NCBI GenBank assembly: GCA_021828105.1
Contig: JAKATG010000009.1
Span: 62,001 to 126,000, forward strand
DNA from: Taklimakanibacter sp021828105
GTDB lineage: Bacteria; Pseudomonadota; Alphaproteobacteria; Rhizobiales; Aestuariivirgaceae
DNA length: 64,000 nt
Reading direction: 5' to 3'
Both the position numbers and the translations under genes were made by a program. Each line of letters begins with the position of its first letter. The first letter of the stretch is position 1. Of this stretch, positions 34,306-42,560 are shown in pieces. The notes below the pieces were generated by a model. The model ran no database searches. It was given only the letters and a program-made list of their open reading frames with translations, and was not told the origin of the DNA.

Positions 34306-34800
34306 ATGAAGGATGGACCTGATGAAGCGGCCGCACGGACAACGATCCTCACTGTCAACGGCGCCGTGCATGAGCTCGCTCTCGACAGCCGCGTGACCCT
34401 GCTCGATGCGTTGCGTGAGCATCTGGGCCTCACCGGCAGCAAGAAAGGCTGCGATCGCGGCGAATGCGGCGCCTGCACGGTGCATGTCGATGGCCGGCGT
34501 GCGCTCTCCTGCCTGATCCTGGCACACGCCGCGACGGCCAAGGAGATCACGACCATCGAAGGCCTGGCCGAGGGTGAGGTCCTTCACCCCGTGCAGGCCG
34601 CCTTTATCGGGCATGATGCCTTCCAATGCGGCTTCTGCACATCGGGCCAGATCATGTCCGCGGTGGCGCTGATCCGCGAGGGCCATGCCGGCTCCGATGA
34701 TGAGATTCGCGAATTCATGAGCGGCAATCTCTGCCGCTGCTCGGCCTATCCGCAGATCGTGACGGCGGTGCGCGCGGCCGCGAGCCAGGAAGGAAACTGA
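34306..34800 (+). CDS. Aldehyde oxidoreductase [2Fe-2S] subunit (PaoA/YagT-like)
   Basis: A 164-residue small subunit of the xanthine oxidase family. The plant-type [2Fe-2S] ligands are in KKGCDRGECGACTVHV plus LSCLILAHA; the second cluster is in FQCGFCTSGQ and SGNLCRCSAY. Unlike E. coli PaoA it has no Tat signal peptide, so the complex is probably cytoplasmic. The ATG at 34306 follows AGAGGAAG; a GTG two codons upstream is possible. It passes electrons between the FAD and molybdenum subunits encoded downstream. Confidence 0.93.
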   Translation: MKDGPDEAAARTTILTVNGAVHELALDSRVTLLDALREHLGLTGSKKGCDRGECGACTVHVDGRRALSCLILAHAATAKEITTIEGLAEGEVLHPVQAAFIGHDAFQCGFCTSGQIMSAVALIREGHAGSDDEIREFMSGNLCRCSAYPQIVTAVRAAASQEGN

Positions 34801-34803
34801 GCC

Positions 34804-35778
34804 ATGCAGGATTTCGCCTATGAACGTGCCTTGACCTTACCCAAGGCGATCGCCGCTCTGGCGCACAAGGGCGCCGTGCCGCTCGCCGGCGGCACCGAGC
34901 TCGTCAACTGGCTGAAGGAAGGCATCGCAGCCCCTCGCCGCCTTGTCGATATCGGCGGCCTTGCCGGCCTCGACCGCATTGCAGCCGATGCCAAGGGCCT
35001 CACGCTCGGCGCCCTCGCCCGCATGAGCGATGCCGCCGGCCACGCCGCGGTGAGGCGCGATTATCCGGCGATCGCCGAAGCTCTCGTCAAGAGCGCCTCG
35101 CCCCAACTCCGCAACATGGCGACTCTTGGCGGCAATCTGATGCAGCGCAACCGCTGCCCCTATTTTCGCGCCGAGGTCGAGCTCCCCTGCAACAAGCGCA
35201 AGGCCGGTAGCGGCTGCGCGGCGCTCGCCGGACAAGACCGCTTCGCCGCGATCTTCGGCTGGACCGAAGACTGTGTGGCACCCCACGCCTCCGACCTCGC
35301 CGTAGCGCTCGCCGCTCTCGACGCCACGATCCATGTCGAGGGGTTGCAGGGGACGCGCAGCATCGCTTTTGCCGATTTCTACGGGACCACGGGCGAGACG
35401 GCGCTGCGTCACGGAGAGTTGATCACCGCCATTCATGTGCCGGCCTCGGAAACGGCGCGACATTCGCATTATCTCAAAATCCGGGAACGCCGATCCTATG
35501 AATTCGCGCTCGTTTCGGTCGCCGCCGGCCTCGTCGTCGAGAATGGCCATATCCGTGAGGTGCGCCTGGCGCTGGGCGGCGTCGCGCCAAAACCCTGGCG
35601 CCTTCGCCGGGCGGAGAAGGCTTTGGCAGGTGTCGCGCTTACCGACGACGAGGCCTTGCGGCGGGCTTTGGCCGGCGATTTCGCCGCTGCCCGGCCCGGC
35701 CGCCACAATGGCTTCAAGACGGAACTTGCTCTCAGGGCGGCCATCAAGGCGATCAGGATCGCGGGAGAGAAATCATGA
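34804..35778 (+). CDS. Aldehyde oxidoreductase FAD subunit (PaoB/YagS-like)
   Basis: A 324-residue FAD-binding subunit. The FAD motif is VPLAGGTELVNWLKEGIAAP, with ATLGGNLMQRNRCPYFR. The cysteine-rich insert RNRC...LPCNKRKAGSGCAA and EDCVAPHASD match the extra [4Fe-4S] cluster site of E. coli PaoB, which separates this subgroup from ordinary xanthine dehydrogenases. It starts three bases after the small-subunit stop and overlaps the large-subunit ATG by four bases. Confidence 0.92.
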   Translation: MQDFAYERALTLPKAIAALAHKGAVPLAGGTELVNWLKEGIAAPRRLVDIGGLAGLDRIAADAKGLTLGALARMSDAAGHAAVRRDYPAIAEALVKSASPQLRNMATLGGNLMQRNRCPYFRAEVELPCNKRKAGSGCAALAGQDRFAAIFGWTEDCVAPHASDLAVALAALDATIHVEGLQGTRSIAFADFYGTTGETALRHGELITAIHVPASETARHSHYLKIRERRSYEFALVSVAAGLVVENGHIREVRLALGGVAPKPWRLRRAEKALAGVALTDDEALRRALAGDFAAARPGRHNGFKTELALRAAIKAIRIAGEKS

Positions 35779-37898
35779 AAGGCGCAATCGGAGAAGCTCT
35801 GAGCCGGCGTGACGGTCCGGCCAAGGTGACGGGCCGCGCGCTCTACGCCGCCGACACGCCCGTGGCCGGTGTCGCGCATGCGGTGATCGTCGGATCGACG
35901 CGTCCCAAGGCCCGCATCATCGCCATCGATACGCGCAGCGCTGCCGCGGCACCGGGCGTGATCCATATCTTCACCCATGAGAACGCGCCCAAACTCGCCC
36001 CCGTCAATGTCGTCCTGGCCGATGCCAATTTGCCGCCATTGCAGGACGATCGCGTCCTCTATGAAGGCCAGCCGGTGGCGCTGGTGGTCGCCGAGACACT
36101 GGAACAGGCGACGGAAGCGGCGAGGCTTGTCCATGTCGCCTATCGCGACGAGCCCTTCGATACCGACTTCCAGGCCGGTGCGGAGCTTGCCGAGCCGGTG
36201 ACGCAGTTCTTCGGCCTGCCGCTCGATACGGCCTGGGGCGATGTCGGGGCGGCCTGGGACAAGGCCGACGCCAAAATCGAAAGCACCTACGTAACTTCCG
36301 ACCGCCATCACAATGCGATCGAGCCCGTGGCGACTATGGCGGACTGGCGCGACGGTGAGCTCGTTCTCCATGATGCCGTTCAGGGCGTGTCGGAGCAGCG
36401 CCAGGTGCTGGCGCAAGCCTTTGGCATGGCGCCCGAGAAGATCCGCGTCCGGCAGGGTTTCGTCGGCGGCGGCTTTGGCGGCAAGATCTGGGGCGCGCCG
36501 CACACGCTTCTCGCCGCCATGGCGGCGCGCGCGCTCGAACGGCCGGTGAAGCTGGTGCTGACAAGGGCGCAATCCTACACCGCCCATGGCTATCAGCCGG
36601 CGACGCGCCAGACCGTGGCGCTCTCCGCCACGGCCGACGGCACGCTCACCAGCCTTCGCCATGACACGATCGCGGCCGGTGCTCATATCGGCGAATATAT
36701 CGAGGCCGCCGGCTGGGACACTTACGCGCTTTATGCGACGCCTAATTTCAAGATCAGTCATCGCCGGCGCAAGCTCGACCGCCTGAGCCCCGCGGCCATG
36801 CGCTCGCCCTTTGGCGGCGTCGGTTTCGTCGCCGTCGAGATCGCCATGGACGAGCTTGCCTATGAGCTGGGCCAGGATCCGCTTGACCTGCGGCTCAGGA
36901 ATTATGCCAAGGCCGATCCGGCCGATGGCCGGCCCTTTTCCTCGAACAAGCTCCGCGAATGCTATGAGGAAGGCGCAAGGCGTTTCGGCTGGGCAAAGCG
37001 CAGCATGGCACCGAAGTCCATGCGCGATGGAAGCGAGCTCGTGGGCTATGGCATGGCGAGTGCCGCCTTGCGCGCCTTCCGCTTTCCGTCCAACGCGCGG
37101 GTGAGTATCGATCGCCAGGGTCATGTGCTGGTCGAGACCGCTGCCCATGATGTCGGTCAGGGCCTCAGCACCATCCTGCCCCAGATCGCGGCGAGCGTGC
37201 TCGATGTGCCCGTCGCATCCGTCAGCCTGGCGATCGGCGATACCGCGTTGCCCGCCGCTTCGTTCAATGGCGCATCCTCGAACACCATGAGCGTGGGCTC
37301 GGCGGTCGAGGACGCGGCGGAGAAGCTGAAGACCCTTCTCACGCAAGCCGGCGCCAATGGGCCCGACGGCTATGCGGGCGCGCTGGCCGCCTTGGGTGGG
37401 GAGCGCTTGAGCGCCGACGGCGCCTGGGTGCCGGAAGCGGATCCTGCAGCGCCCACCGTCTTCAGCTTCGGCGCGATCTTCGCCGAAGTGCGTATCGATC
37501 CCGATATCCCGATACCGCGCGTCACCCGGGCGCTCGGCGTCTATAATGCCGGACGCATCCTCAATCCGAGGACCGCCAGGAGCCAGATGACCGGCGGCAT
37601 CATCTGGGGCATCGGCCAGGCGCTGCTCGAGCGCTCGGAGATGGACACGCGCCTCGGGCGCTTCCTGTCGAAGAATCTCTCAGGCTACCTCGTGCCGGTG
37701 AATGCCGATGTAAGCGGGATCGATGCGCATTTCGTCGATGATTTCGATCCCCATGCGAGCCCCTTGGGGGCGCGCGGCATTGGCGAGCTCGGCGCCATTG
37801 GCATCGGCGCCGCCATCGCCAATGCCGTCTTCCATGCGACCGGCGTGCGCGTGCGCGAGATGCCGATCAGGCCGGAGCATCTGATGGACAAGATGTGA
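35775..37898 (+). CDS. Aldehyde oxidoreductase molybdenum-binding subunit (PaoC/YagR-like)
   Basis: A 707-residue molybdopterin subunit. Visible are the N-terminal GRALYAADTPVAGVAHAVIV, FVGGGFGGKIWGAPHTLLAA, the Mo-pterin region MRSPFGGVGFVAVEIAMDEL and AHDVGQGLSTILPQIAA, and the catalytic Glu671 in ARGIGELGAIGIGAAIANA. It hydroxylates aldehydes, probably aromatic ones as in the PaoABC group, to acids. No maturation chaperone (PaoD-like) is seen next to it. The next gene is convergent, 2 bp away. Confidence 0.93.
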   Translation: MKGAIGEALSRRDGPAKVTGRALYAADTPVAGVAHAVIVGSTRPKARIIAIDTRSAAAAPGVIHIFTHENAPKLAPVNVVLADANLPPLQDDRVLYEGQPVALVVAETLEQATEAARLVHVAYRDEPFDTDFQAGAELAEPVTQFFGLPLDTAWGDVGAAWDKADAKIESTYVTSDRHHNAIEPVATMADWRDGELVLHDAVQGVSEQRQVLAQAFGMAPEKIRVRQGFVGGGFGGKIWGAPHTLLAAMAARALERPVKLVLTRAQSYTAHGYQPATRQTVALSATADGTLTSLRHDTIAAGAHIGEYIEAAGWDTYALYATPNFKISHRRRKLDRLSPAAMRSPFGGVGFVAVEIAMDELAYELGQDPLDLRLRNYAKADPADGRPFSSNKLRECYEEGARRFGWAKRSMAPKSMRDGSELVGYGMASAALRAFRFPSNARVSIDRQGHVLVETAAHDVGQGLSTILPQIAASVLDVPVASVSLAIGDTALPAASFNGASSNTMSVGSAVEDAAEKLKTLLTQAGANGPDGYAGALAALGGERLSADGAWVPEADPAAPTVFSFGAIFAEVRIDPDIPIPRVTRALGVYNAGRILNPRTARSQMTGGIIWGIGQALLERSEMDTRLGRFLSKNLSGYLVPVNADVSGIDAHFVDDFDPHASPLGARGIGELGAIGIGAAIANAVFHATGVRVREMPIRPEHLMDKM

Positions 37899-37900
37899 TA

Positions 37901-38399
37901 TCAGGGGGCGCTGTGGCCCTTGAGGCTTTCACCGAGAATTCCCAGGGCGATGCCGAGCAGCGCCACGTCCTTGATCAGGAATTGCCCCATCGGATTGAGC
38001 CAGGGAAATCCGCCCGTGCCCGCTTCCCAGATCGGGACCGCCAGCATCACGGTCGAGGTCACAAAGAAATGTGAGGCTCGCCAGCGCGCCGCCGACGATG
38101 CCGGCGCGCCGCGACCAGGGTGAAAGGGCAAGCAAAGCCGCGGTCGCAAGCTCGACGACGCCAAGCAGATAGGAGGCGCCGGCTTCGCCCAGCACCGGAT
38201 ACATCCAGGCGAGCCACGGCGTTCCGCCGATGATTGGCTTCAAACCGTCGATCTCGATTTGCGTGAACTTCAGTCCCCCGATCAGCAAGAGCACCAGTAT
38301 GACGCCGATGAGCGCAATCCATCGGCCGCCATCGATCAGCCAGTCCGCAGTGAGGCGAGAAGCATCGCGGCTGGTGCGTGAGTCCGCAGATCGTGTCAT
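37901..38399 (-). pseudogene. DUF417 (YkgB-like) membrane protein with frameshift
   Basis: The first frame from the ATG at 38399 (AGGAGA upstream) gives a four-helix membrane protein: ALIGVILVLLLIGGLKFTQI, EIDGLKPIIGGTPWLAWMYP, YLLGVVELATAALLALSPWS, GGALASLTF. After about 38070 the match continues only in another frame (FFVTSTVMLAVPIWEAG, then MGQFLIKDVALLGIALGILG) to a stop at 37901. Removing one T from the TTT (AAA at 38067-38069 on the plus strand) rejoins both parts at the normal family length. Either a real frameshift mutation or a sequencing error. The MarR regulator gene just upstream is on the same strand. Confidence 0.78.
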
Positions 38400-38473
38400 G
38401 GGAATTCTCCTATCAACTGCACAAACAATGAAACCGTCCGCTCAGGGCGGCGCGGCGTTCCTTGCGACCGCTG

Positions 38474-39001
38474 TCAGGCTCTTTCCGCCCGCAGAGCCGC
38501 AAGCTCGACCGGGCAATTGTCCTGCGGACAGCGGCTGACGTCGCACAGCCGGCAAATGCGATCGCAGGTCTGCCGGTCGGGCGTCAGCGCCGCCAGCATC
38601 ACATTGAGCATCCGTGCCAGTTCGCCGCGTTCCCGCTTGGAGAGCGGCGCCAAGGCGCGCGCCAGCACGGCACGCCGAGCCGCAAGGACCGCTTTGGCTT
38701 GCTTGCGTCCGGCATCGGTCAGCACGACCGCGCGCGACCGCCCGTCCTCCAATTCGGCGCGACGCTCCACGAGCTTGTCCGCCTGCAAGCCATCGACCAG
38801 CCGGGTCGCCCCCGCCGCCGAGAGTCCCAGGGTGCGGCGCAAGGCATCGACCGACTCGCCCGGATAGGCCAAGGCCGTGGCCAATGCCGCACAGGCACTG
38901 ATACCGCGCCCTGAGGCTGTTTCGAGATCGACGCGCAGGGCATCGCCGAGGGCGATCACCAGCGCGCCGACCAGGTTGCCGGTCCGTCCGTCGTCGCTCA
39001 T
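38474..39001 (-). CDS. MarR-family regulator with cysteine-rich C-terminus
   Basis: A 175-residue MarR-type protein. The winged helix spans about 30-105 (SACAALATALAYPGESVDAL, RTLGLSAAGATRLVDGLQAD, ELEDGRSRAVVLTDAGRKQA). The last 30 residues contain five cysteines in CDRICRLCDVSRCPQDNC, a spacing C-x3-C-x2-C-x4-C-x4-C that suggests a metal or Fe-S site or a redox switch. A similar tail is not part of ordinary MarR proteins. It precedes the DUF417 gene on the same strand by 74 bp and may control it. The start is the ATG at 39001. Confidence 0.85.
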   Translation of the reverse strand: MSDDGRTGNLVGALVIALGDALRVDLETASGRGISACAALATALAYPGESVDALRRTLGLSAAGATRLVDGLQADKLVERRAELEDGRSRAVVLTDAGRKQAKAVLAARRAVLARALAPLSKRERGELARMLNVMLAALTPDRQTCDRICRLCDVSRCPQDNCPVELAALRAERA

Positions 39002-39014
39002 TCCATATTATTGC

Positions 39015-39035
39015 TTGAGTCAATCAATTAATCAA
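39015..39035. promoter_or_regulatory. Possible MarR operator
   Basis: An imperfect palindrome with TTGA and TCAA ends around an AT-rich core (14 of 21 positions symmetrical) lies 14-34 bp upstream of the MarR gene start. It fits autoregulation but is not strong. Confidence 0.4.
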
Positions 39036-39045
39036 CCCTCATGAG

Positions 39046-40008
39046 CTATGTTCTGCCCGCCTCCTGCCTGATCCATTTGACGAAGGCCTGGATCCGGCTG
39101 TCCTTGAACCGGTCGGCACGGCACAGGAGCCAGAAGCTGTTGGGATCGGCGAGCCTGGTCGAGGACAGACGCACCAGGCGGCCGGAGGCGATATCGGCTT
39201 CGACGAGGACATGCGGAGCGAGTGCCACGCCGCGGCCGGCGACCGCCGCTTCGACGGCAAGCTGGGTGGTGTTGAAGACGGGACCGTCGAGCGCCTTGCG
39301 CCTGTCGGCATCGAGCGCGATCCCTGCGGCGCTGAGCCAGTCCGTCCAGTCCGGTACATGCGGCAACCGGCCCGTCGGCGATCGTGCCCGCGGCGGCGCG
39401 GTGCGCAGGAGCGACTGCCGCTTAAGACGATCGGGCAAGCCTGGCGCGATGTCCTTGGCGATATCGGGCCGGCAGACCGCGATGATCTCGACCTTGGGCC
39501 ACAGCCGCTCGGCATATAGGCCTTTCGCCGCCGTGCCGGGGCCATAACGAAGCGCGATGTCGACCGCGCGGTCGCGCTTGAAATCGACCAGCACCTCGTC
39601 GGAAACAATCCTGAGGCCGATCTGCGGATGCCGGCTCTGGAAGCCATGGAGGCGCGGCGCCAGCCATTTCGAAGCGAGCGAGGGGACGACGCTCACGCTG
39701 AGCGCCCGCGCTTCCTTCGCCCGTCCCTCGCGCATGAGCCGTTCGAGACTGTTTTCGAGGCCGGCGAAGAGCTTCTGCACGTCGCGCGCCAGAACTTTTC
39801 CCGTGGGCGTGAGGCGCAAGCCGCGATGCAGACGCTCGAACAGGCTGGCGCCGAGATGGGTTTCGAGCCGCCGGATCTGATGGCTGATCGCAGTCGGCGT
39901 GAGGGTGAGTTCCTGCGCCGCCGCCTTGAAGCTGCCGAGCCGCGAGGCGGCCTCGAAGGCCCGGAGCGCCGTCCAGGGAAGGCCTGCGATATGCTTTTGC
40001 CCGACCAT
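39046..40008 (-). CDS. LysR-family regulator (GcvA-like subgroup)
   Basis: A 320-residue LysR protein. The HTH is within residues 10-65 (LPWTALRAFEAASRLGSFKA, LTPTAISHQIRRLETHLG, LFERLHRGLRLTPTGK), followed by the effector domain (VSVVPSLASKWLAPRLHGF, VDIALRYGPG, AVEAAVAGRGVALAPHVLVE). LPWTALRAFEAA and SLASKWL are typical of the GcvA/AmpR group. Divergent from the flavodoxin-fold oxidoreductase gene with a palindrome between. Confidence 0.9.
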   Translation of the reverse strand: MVGQKHIAGLPWTALRAFEAASRLGSFKAAAQELTLTPTAISHQIRRLETHLGASLFERLHRGLRLTPTGKVLARDVQKLFAGLENSLERLMREGRAKEARALSVSVVPSLASKWLAPRLHGFQSRHPQIGLRIVSDEVLVDFKRDRAVDIALRYGPGTAAKGLYAERLWPKVEIIAVCRPDIAKDIAPGLPDRLKRQSLLRTAPPRARSPTGRLPHVPDWTDWLSAAGIALDADRRKALDGPVFNTTQLAVEAAVAGRGVALAPHVLVEADIASGRLVRLSSTRLADPNSFWLLCRADRFKDSRIQAFVKWIRQEAGRT

Positions 40009-40017
40009 GCTCTTTCA

Positions 40018-40034
40018 GATGAATTATATTCATC
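40018..40034. promoter_or_regulatory. Operator-like palindrome between lysR and oxidoreductase gene
   Basis: GATGAAT-tat-ATTCATC is a perfect 7-bp-arm palindrome, 10 bp upstream of the lysR ATG and 82 bp upstream of the oxidoreductase start. Good candidate for the LysR binding site. Confidence 0.55.
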
Positions 40035-40115
40035 CGAAGATCAAGAGATGTCATTTGTCCGCCGCCGGGCCGCCGGTTAAGTGAGGATGACTACCTCCAA
40101 CCGCAGGAGAGACCC

Positions 40116-40760
40116 TTGGCCCAGGACGCCGTCATCCCCGCCGCCAAACGGCACTTCACTTTCCTCAGCGCCAGCGCCCGGCGCGACGGCAACAGCGAGT
40201 GGCTCGCCCGCAAGGCGGCCGAATATCTAAGTCCCGGCACCGCGCAGCAATGGCTGCATCTGGCGGATCTGCCGCTGGCGCCCTTCGAGGACATCCGTCA
40301 TTCGATCGGTGTCTATCCCGAGCCCCAGGGCAATGAGCGGACCCTCTTCGAGGCGACGCTTGCCGCGACCGATCTCGTCTTCATTGTCCCGCTCTATTGG
40401 TACAGCGTGCCCGCCAGCGCCAAGCTCTATCTCGACTACTGGAGCGGCTGGCTGCGCGTGCCGGGTGCCGACTTCAAGGCGCGCATGGCGGGCAGGACAC
40501 TGTGGGGCGTCTCCGCCATATCCGATGAGGATCAGTCGCGCGCCGACCCGCTCGTCGGCACGCTCGCCATCACCGCCGACTATATGAAGATGAATTTCGG
40601 CGGCGTCCTCCTGGGCTATGGCAATCGCCCTGGCGATGTCACGGCCGACAAGGCGGCGATCGAGAAGGCGCGCACATTCTTCATCGGCCCTCGGACTGCT
40701 TCAGGCGGACGTGACGGTCTCACGGCTCCTGCCGGTGCTGAGGGCCCGACGCCTCTTTGA
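40116..40760 (+). CDS. Flavodoxin-fold NAD(P)H-dependent oxidoreductase
   Basis: A 214-residue flavodoxin-like protein. The FMN phosphate loop is in FTFLSASARRDGNSEWLARK, and the mid motif TDLVFIVPLYWYSVPASAKL matches quinone/nitro reductases of the NAD(P)H-dehydrogenase family. It starts at a TTG (40116) preceded by GCAGGAGAG. The last 25 residues (GGRDGLTAPAGAEG) are Gly/Ala-rich and overlap by 41 bp the end of a convergent gene, so this stop may be a late or drifted one. Probably under the divergent LysR regulator. Confidence 0.82.
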   Translation: MAQDAVIPAAKRHFTFLSASARRDGNSEWLARKAAEYLSPGTAQQWLHLADLPLAPFEDIRHSIGVYPEPQGNERTLFEATLAATDLVFIVPLYWYSVPASAKLYLDYWSGWLRVPGADFKARMAGRTLWGVSAISDEDQSRADPLVGTLAITADYMKMNFGGVLLGYGNRPGDVTADKAAIEKARTFFIGPRTASGGRDGLTAPAGAEGPTPL

Positions 40761-41073
40761 TCGGACCGTTTTCGGTAAAAACCATGCCCGCCGGATAGGA
40801 GCTGGCCTTGGCCCCCGGCACCACCTCTTCGCATGTGGTGAAGCTGCTGCTCGACCAGGGCGAAAAGAAAGGCAGCTTGGTCTGCGACTGCGATTGGCGG
40901 GTGCGCGTCTCGACCTCCACCATGGTGCGCGCCTCCTGCGCGCTCGTCGCCCAGACGAAGCAGGTCTCCTTGACCGTGCTCGCCGCCCATTCGTCGCGGT
41001 CGCGCATCGGGCCTGAGGGCTCCAGCCGGTAGAGATGAAGCTCGGTCTTTCGCGGATTCGTCGTCTTCGGCAT
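40720..41073 (-). CDS. Hypothetical protein (117 aa)
   Basis: A 117-residue soluble protein (LHLYRLEPSGPMRDRDEWAA, ETCFVWATSAQEARTMVEVE, TKLPFFSPWSSSSFTTCEEV). The order of an EWxxxxVKETxFVWATSAxEAR block followed by a Cys-containing tail looks like a conserved rhizobial protein of unknown function, but I cannot name a family. No signal peptide or membrane segment. It ends inside the convergent oxidoreductase gene, sharing 41 bp. Codon use looks normal. Confidence 0.6.
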   Translation of the reverse strand: MPKTTNPRKTELHLYRLEPSGPMRDRDEWAASTVKETCFVWATSAQEARTMVEVETRTRQSQSQTKLPFFSPWSSSSFTTCEEVVPGAKASSYPAGMVFTENGPIKEASGPQHRQEP

Positions 41074-41137
41074 GGCATTGGCTTTCTTGGTTGCCTGCCT
41101 GGAATCAAGAGCGGCTTGCGGCGAAAGTTCCCATCAA

Positions 41138-41159
41138 GTTCCATGCCCTTGGATGGAAC
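41138..41159. promoter_or_regulatory. Inverted repeat upstream of the 65-aa gene
   Basis: GTTCCAT-N8-ATGGAAC (41138-41144, 41153-41159), 50-72 bp upstream of the start of the small plus-strand gene and 65-86 bp upstream of the divergent 117-aa gene. Possible operator; could also be an mRNA hairpin. Confidence 0.35.
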
Positions 41160-41209
41160 CGAATGAACAGTTGCGCGTTGGAAGTCCGCCCTTATGGGAG
41201 AGGGCGTTC

Positions 41210-41407
41210 ATGCAAACGATAACCAAAAGTGACCTGCTGACGATCATCGAGGATGTTGGCTTCGGTAGCGCTGTCGTTGGGGGAGCCGACCGGAACGGCA
41301 TCATTGTCGATGGCTATCTCAATCTCACCTCCATCGCCGAGCGCCTGGACAAGCTCGTCGAAAAGCGCTTGCGCCAGGAGATCCTACGCAATGAGCAAGC
41401 GCATTAG
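41210..41407 (+). CDS. Hypothetical small protein (65 aa)
   Basis: A 65-residue protein (MQTITKSDLLTIIEDVGFGS, VDGYLNLTSIAERLDKLVEK, RLRQEILRNEQAH), mixed with an amphipathic C-terminal helix; no signal peptide. I prefer the ATG at 41210, which has GGGAGAGGG upstream; an in-frame ATG at 41153 would add 19 residues and overlap the hairpin. No family recognised. It overlaps the convergent alkB gene by four bases. Confidence 0.55.
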   Translation: MQTITKSDLLTIIEDVGFGSAVVGGADRNGIIVDGYLNLTSIAERLDKLVEKRLRQEILRNEQAH

Positions 41408-41970
41408 CGCATGGTGCGAAAGGTGATGGAATAACGCTGGGCCTCGACGGCGGGGATACTATGCTCCCATTGGCTCCGGGCCTCGCCCGTCATCATATAG
41501 AGCGACCTTGGCTCGGCCGTAAGCGTAAAGCGCTCCCATGAGCTTCCCGCTTGGCGGCGGAAGCGGAACTTGCATTCCGACTTGAGCGACAGGCCGAAGA
41601 CCTCGTCGAAATGCGGCTTGTCGCGATGCCAGCCGATCCCCACCCCTTCATCATATTCGGTGGCGAGGACTTGCCGGATGGGGCCGCTCGCCGGACCGGC
41701 GAAGGCTTCGACCCTGGCGATGAAAGGCGCAAGCCATTCCGGAATATCTTCGGCCTTGTGCAGCTTGCGCTCGCCATAGTCATAGCGCCAGCCGAAGGAG
41801 GCGACCCGGCGCTTGCCCTCATAGGCGCCGAACTGGAAGGGCACGAGCGGCAGCTCGCGGACATGTGCGATGAGCCCCTCCTCTTCGGCGGAGGAGATGA
41901 AGTCCGGCTGATAACGCAACCCTGACGGGCCACCGAGCGTCGGTGGAAAGAGGCTTAAGGTTTCAGTCAT
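41404..41970 (-). CDS. AlkB-like 2-oxoglutarate/Fe(II) dioxygenase
   Basis: A 188-residue AlkB-family protein. It shows the iron ligands His115 and Asp117 (GIGWHRDKPHF) and His170 (WEHSIP), and the 2-oxoglutarate-binding Arg179/Arg185 in QRYSITFRTMR. RQVLATEYDEGVGIGWHRD and SLYMMTGEARSQWEHSIP are typical. Members remove alkyl groups from nucleic acids or proteins; without the E. coli-type N-terminus it is closer to the short eukaryote-like ABH group. The ATG at 41970 is chosen by family alignment. Stands alone. Confidence 0.9.
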   Translation of the reverse strand: MTETLSLFPPTLGGPSGLRYQPDFISSAEEEGLIAHVRELPLVPFQFGAYEGKRRVASFGWRYDYGERKLHKAEDIPEWLAPFIARVEAFAGPASGPIRQVLATEYDEGVGIGWHRDKPHFDEVFGLSLKSECKFRFRRQAGSSWERFTLTAEPRSLYMMTGEARSQWEHSIPAVEAQRYSITFRTMR

Positions 41971-42036
41971 TGTGTCGAAGCACCAGGCCCTTATGTGGGA
42001 AGCCATGAGCCCGGATGAAAGATGTGAGTCGCCTTC

Positions 42037-42495
42037 TCAGTCCGGCAAAGCGGCGATGGCAACGAGCTCGATTACGAGATCCGGCTGCGCCAGGGCAGCG
42101 ACGCCGATCACCTCTGACGGGGGCGGATTGTTGTAGCTGCAGTGCTTCGGGCAATGTTCCGCGAAAAATTCATCCATCACATCGAGACGGAAATTGGGTG
42201 AGCTGAGAACGCCGCCATCGGGAAACGGCCCTTTGACATAGAATGTCAGCTTGATCAGATGCTCGAGCGAGCTGCCGACTTCCTCCAGATCCGCCTTGAT
42301 GTTCGCAAGTATCGCGCGCCATTGCATGACCGGGTCGCCGACAGCGCCGCCGCGCCGGGTCGAGGGATCGTAATCCTCCGTGGTGGCCGTATTGCCGGAA
42401 AGGAAGACATATCCTTTGGCACCGCTGACCACCGTGGCTTTGCCCCATGGCATCAAGCGATCGCCTTTGAACTTCCTGTATGTCGTGAGGATCAT
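42037..42495 (-). CDS. RidA/YjgF-family protein
   Basis: A 152-residue RidA-like protein (KATVVSGAKGYVFLSGNTAT, MQWRAILANIKADLEEVGSS, LEHLIKLTFYVKG, PPPSEVIGVAALAQPDLVIE). RidA proteins hydrolyse reactive enamine/imine intermediates; the usual active-site arginine of the RidA subgroup (near P-x-R-S/T) is replaced here (PPPSEVIGV), so it may belong to a Rid subgroup without deaminase activity. The ATG at 42495 follows GGAG. It lies 65 bp after the ECF permease gene on the same strand and could be the last gene of the thiamine-precursor operon. Confidence 0.85.
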   Translation of the reverse strand: MILTTYRKFKGDRLMPWGKATVVSGAKGYVFLSGNTATTEDYDPSTRRGGAVGDPVMQWRAILANIKADLEEVGSSLEHLIKLTFYVKGPFPDGGVLSSPNFRLDVMDEFFAEHCPKHCSYNNPPPSEVIGVAALAQPDLVIELVAIAALPD

Positions 42496-42560
42496 CTTTG
42501 TCTCCAGGGCAAGGGGAAATTTCACCATGCGTCACGAAAACGGTTCGCGACGCCTTTGGT

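Noticed and set aside
35496..37346. 616-residue minus-strand frame over the molybdenum subunit
   Set aside because: Shadow of a strongly conserved gene; composition typical of GC-rich antisense frames.
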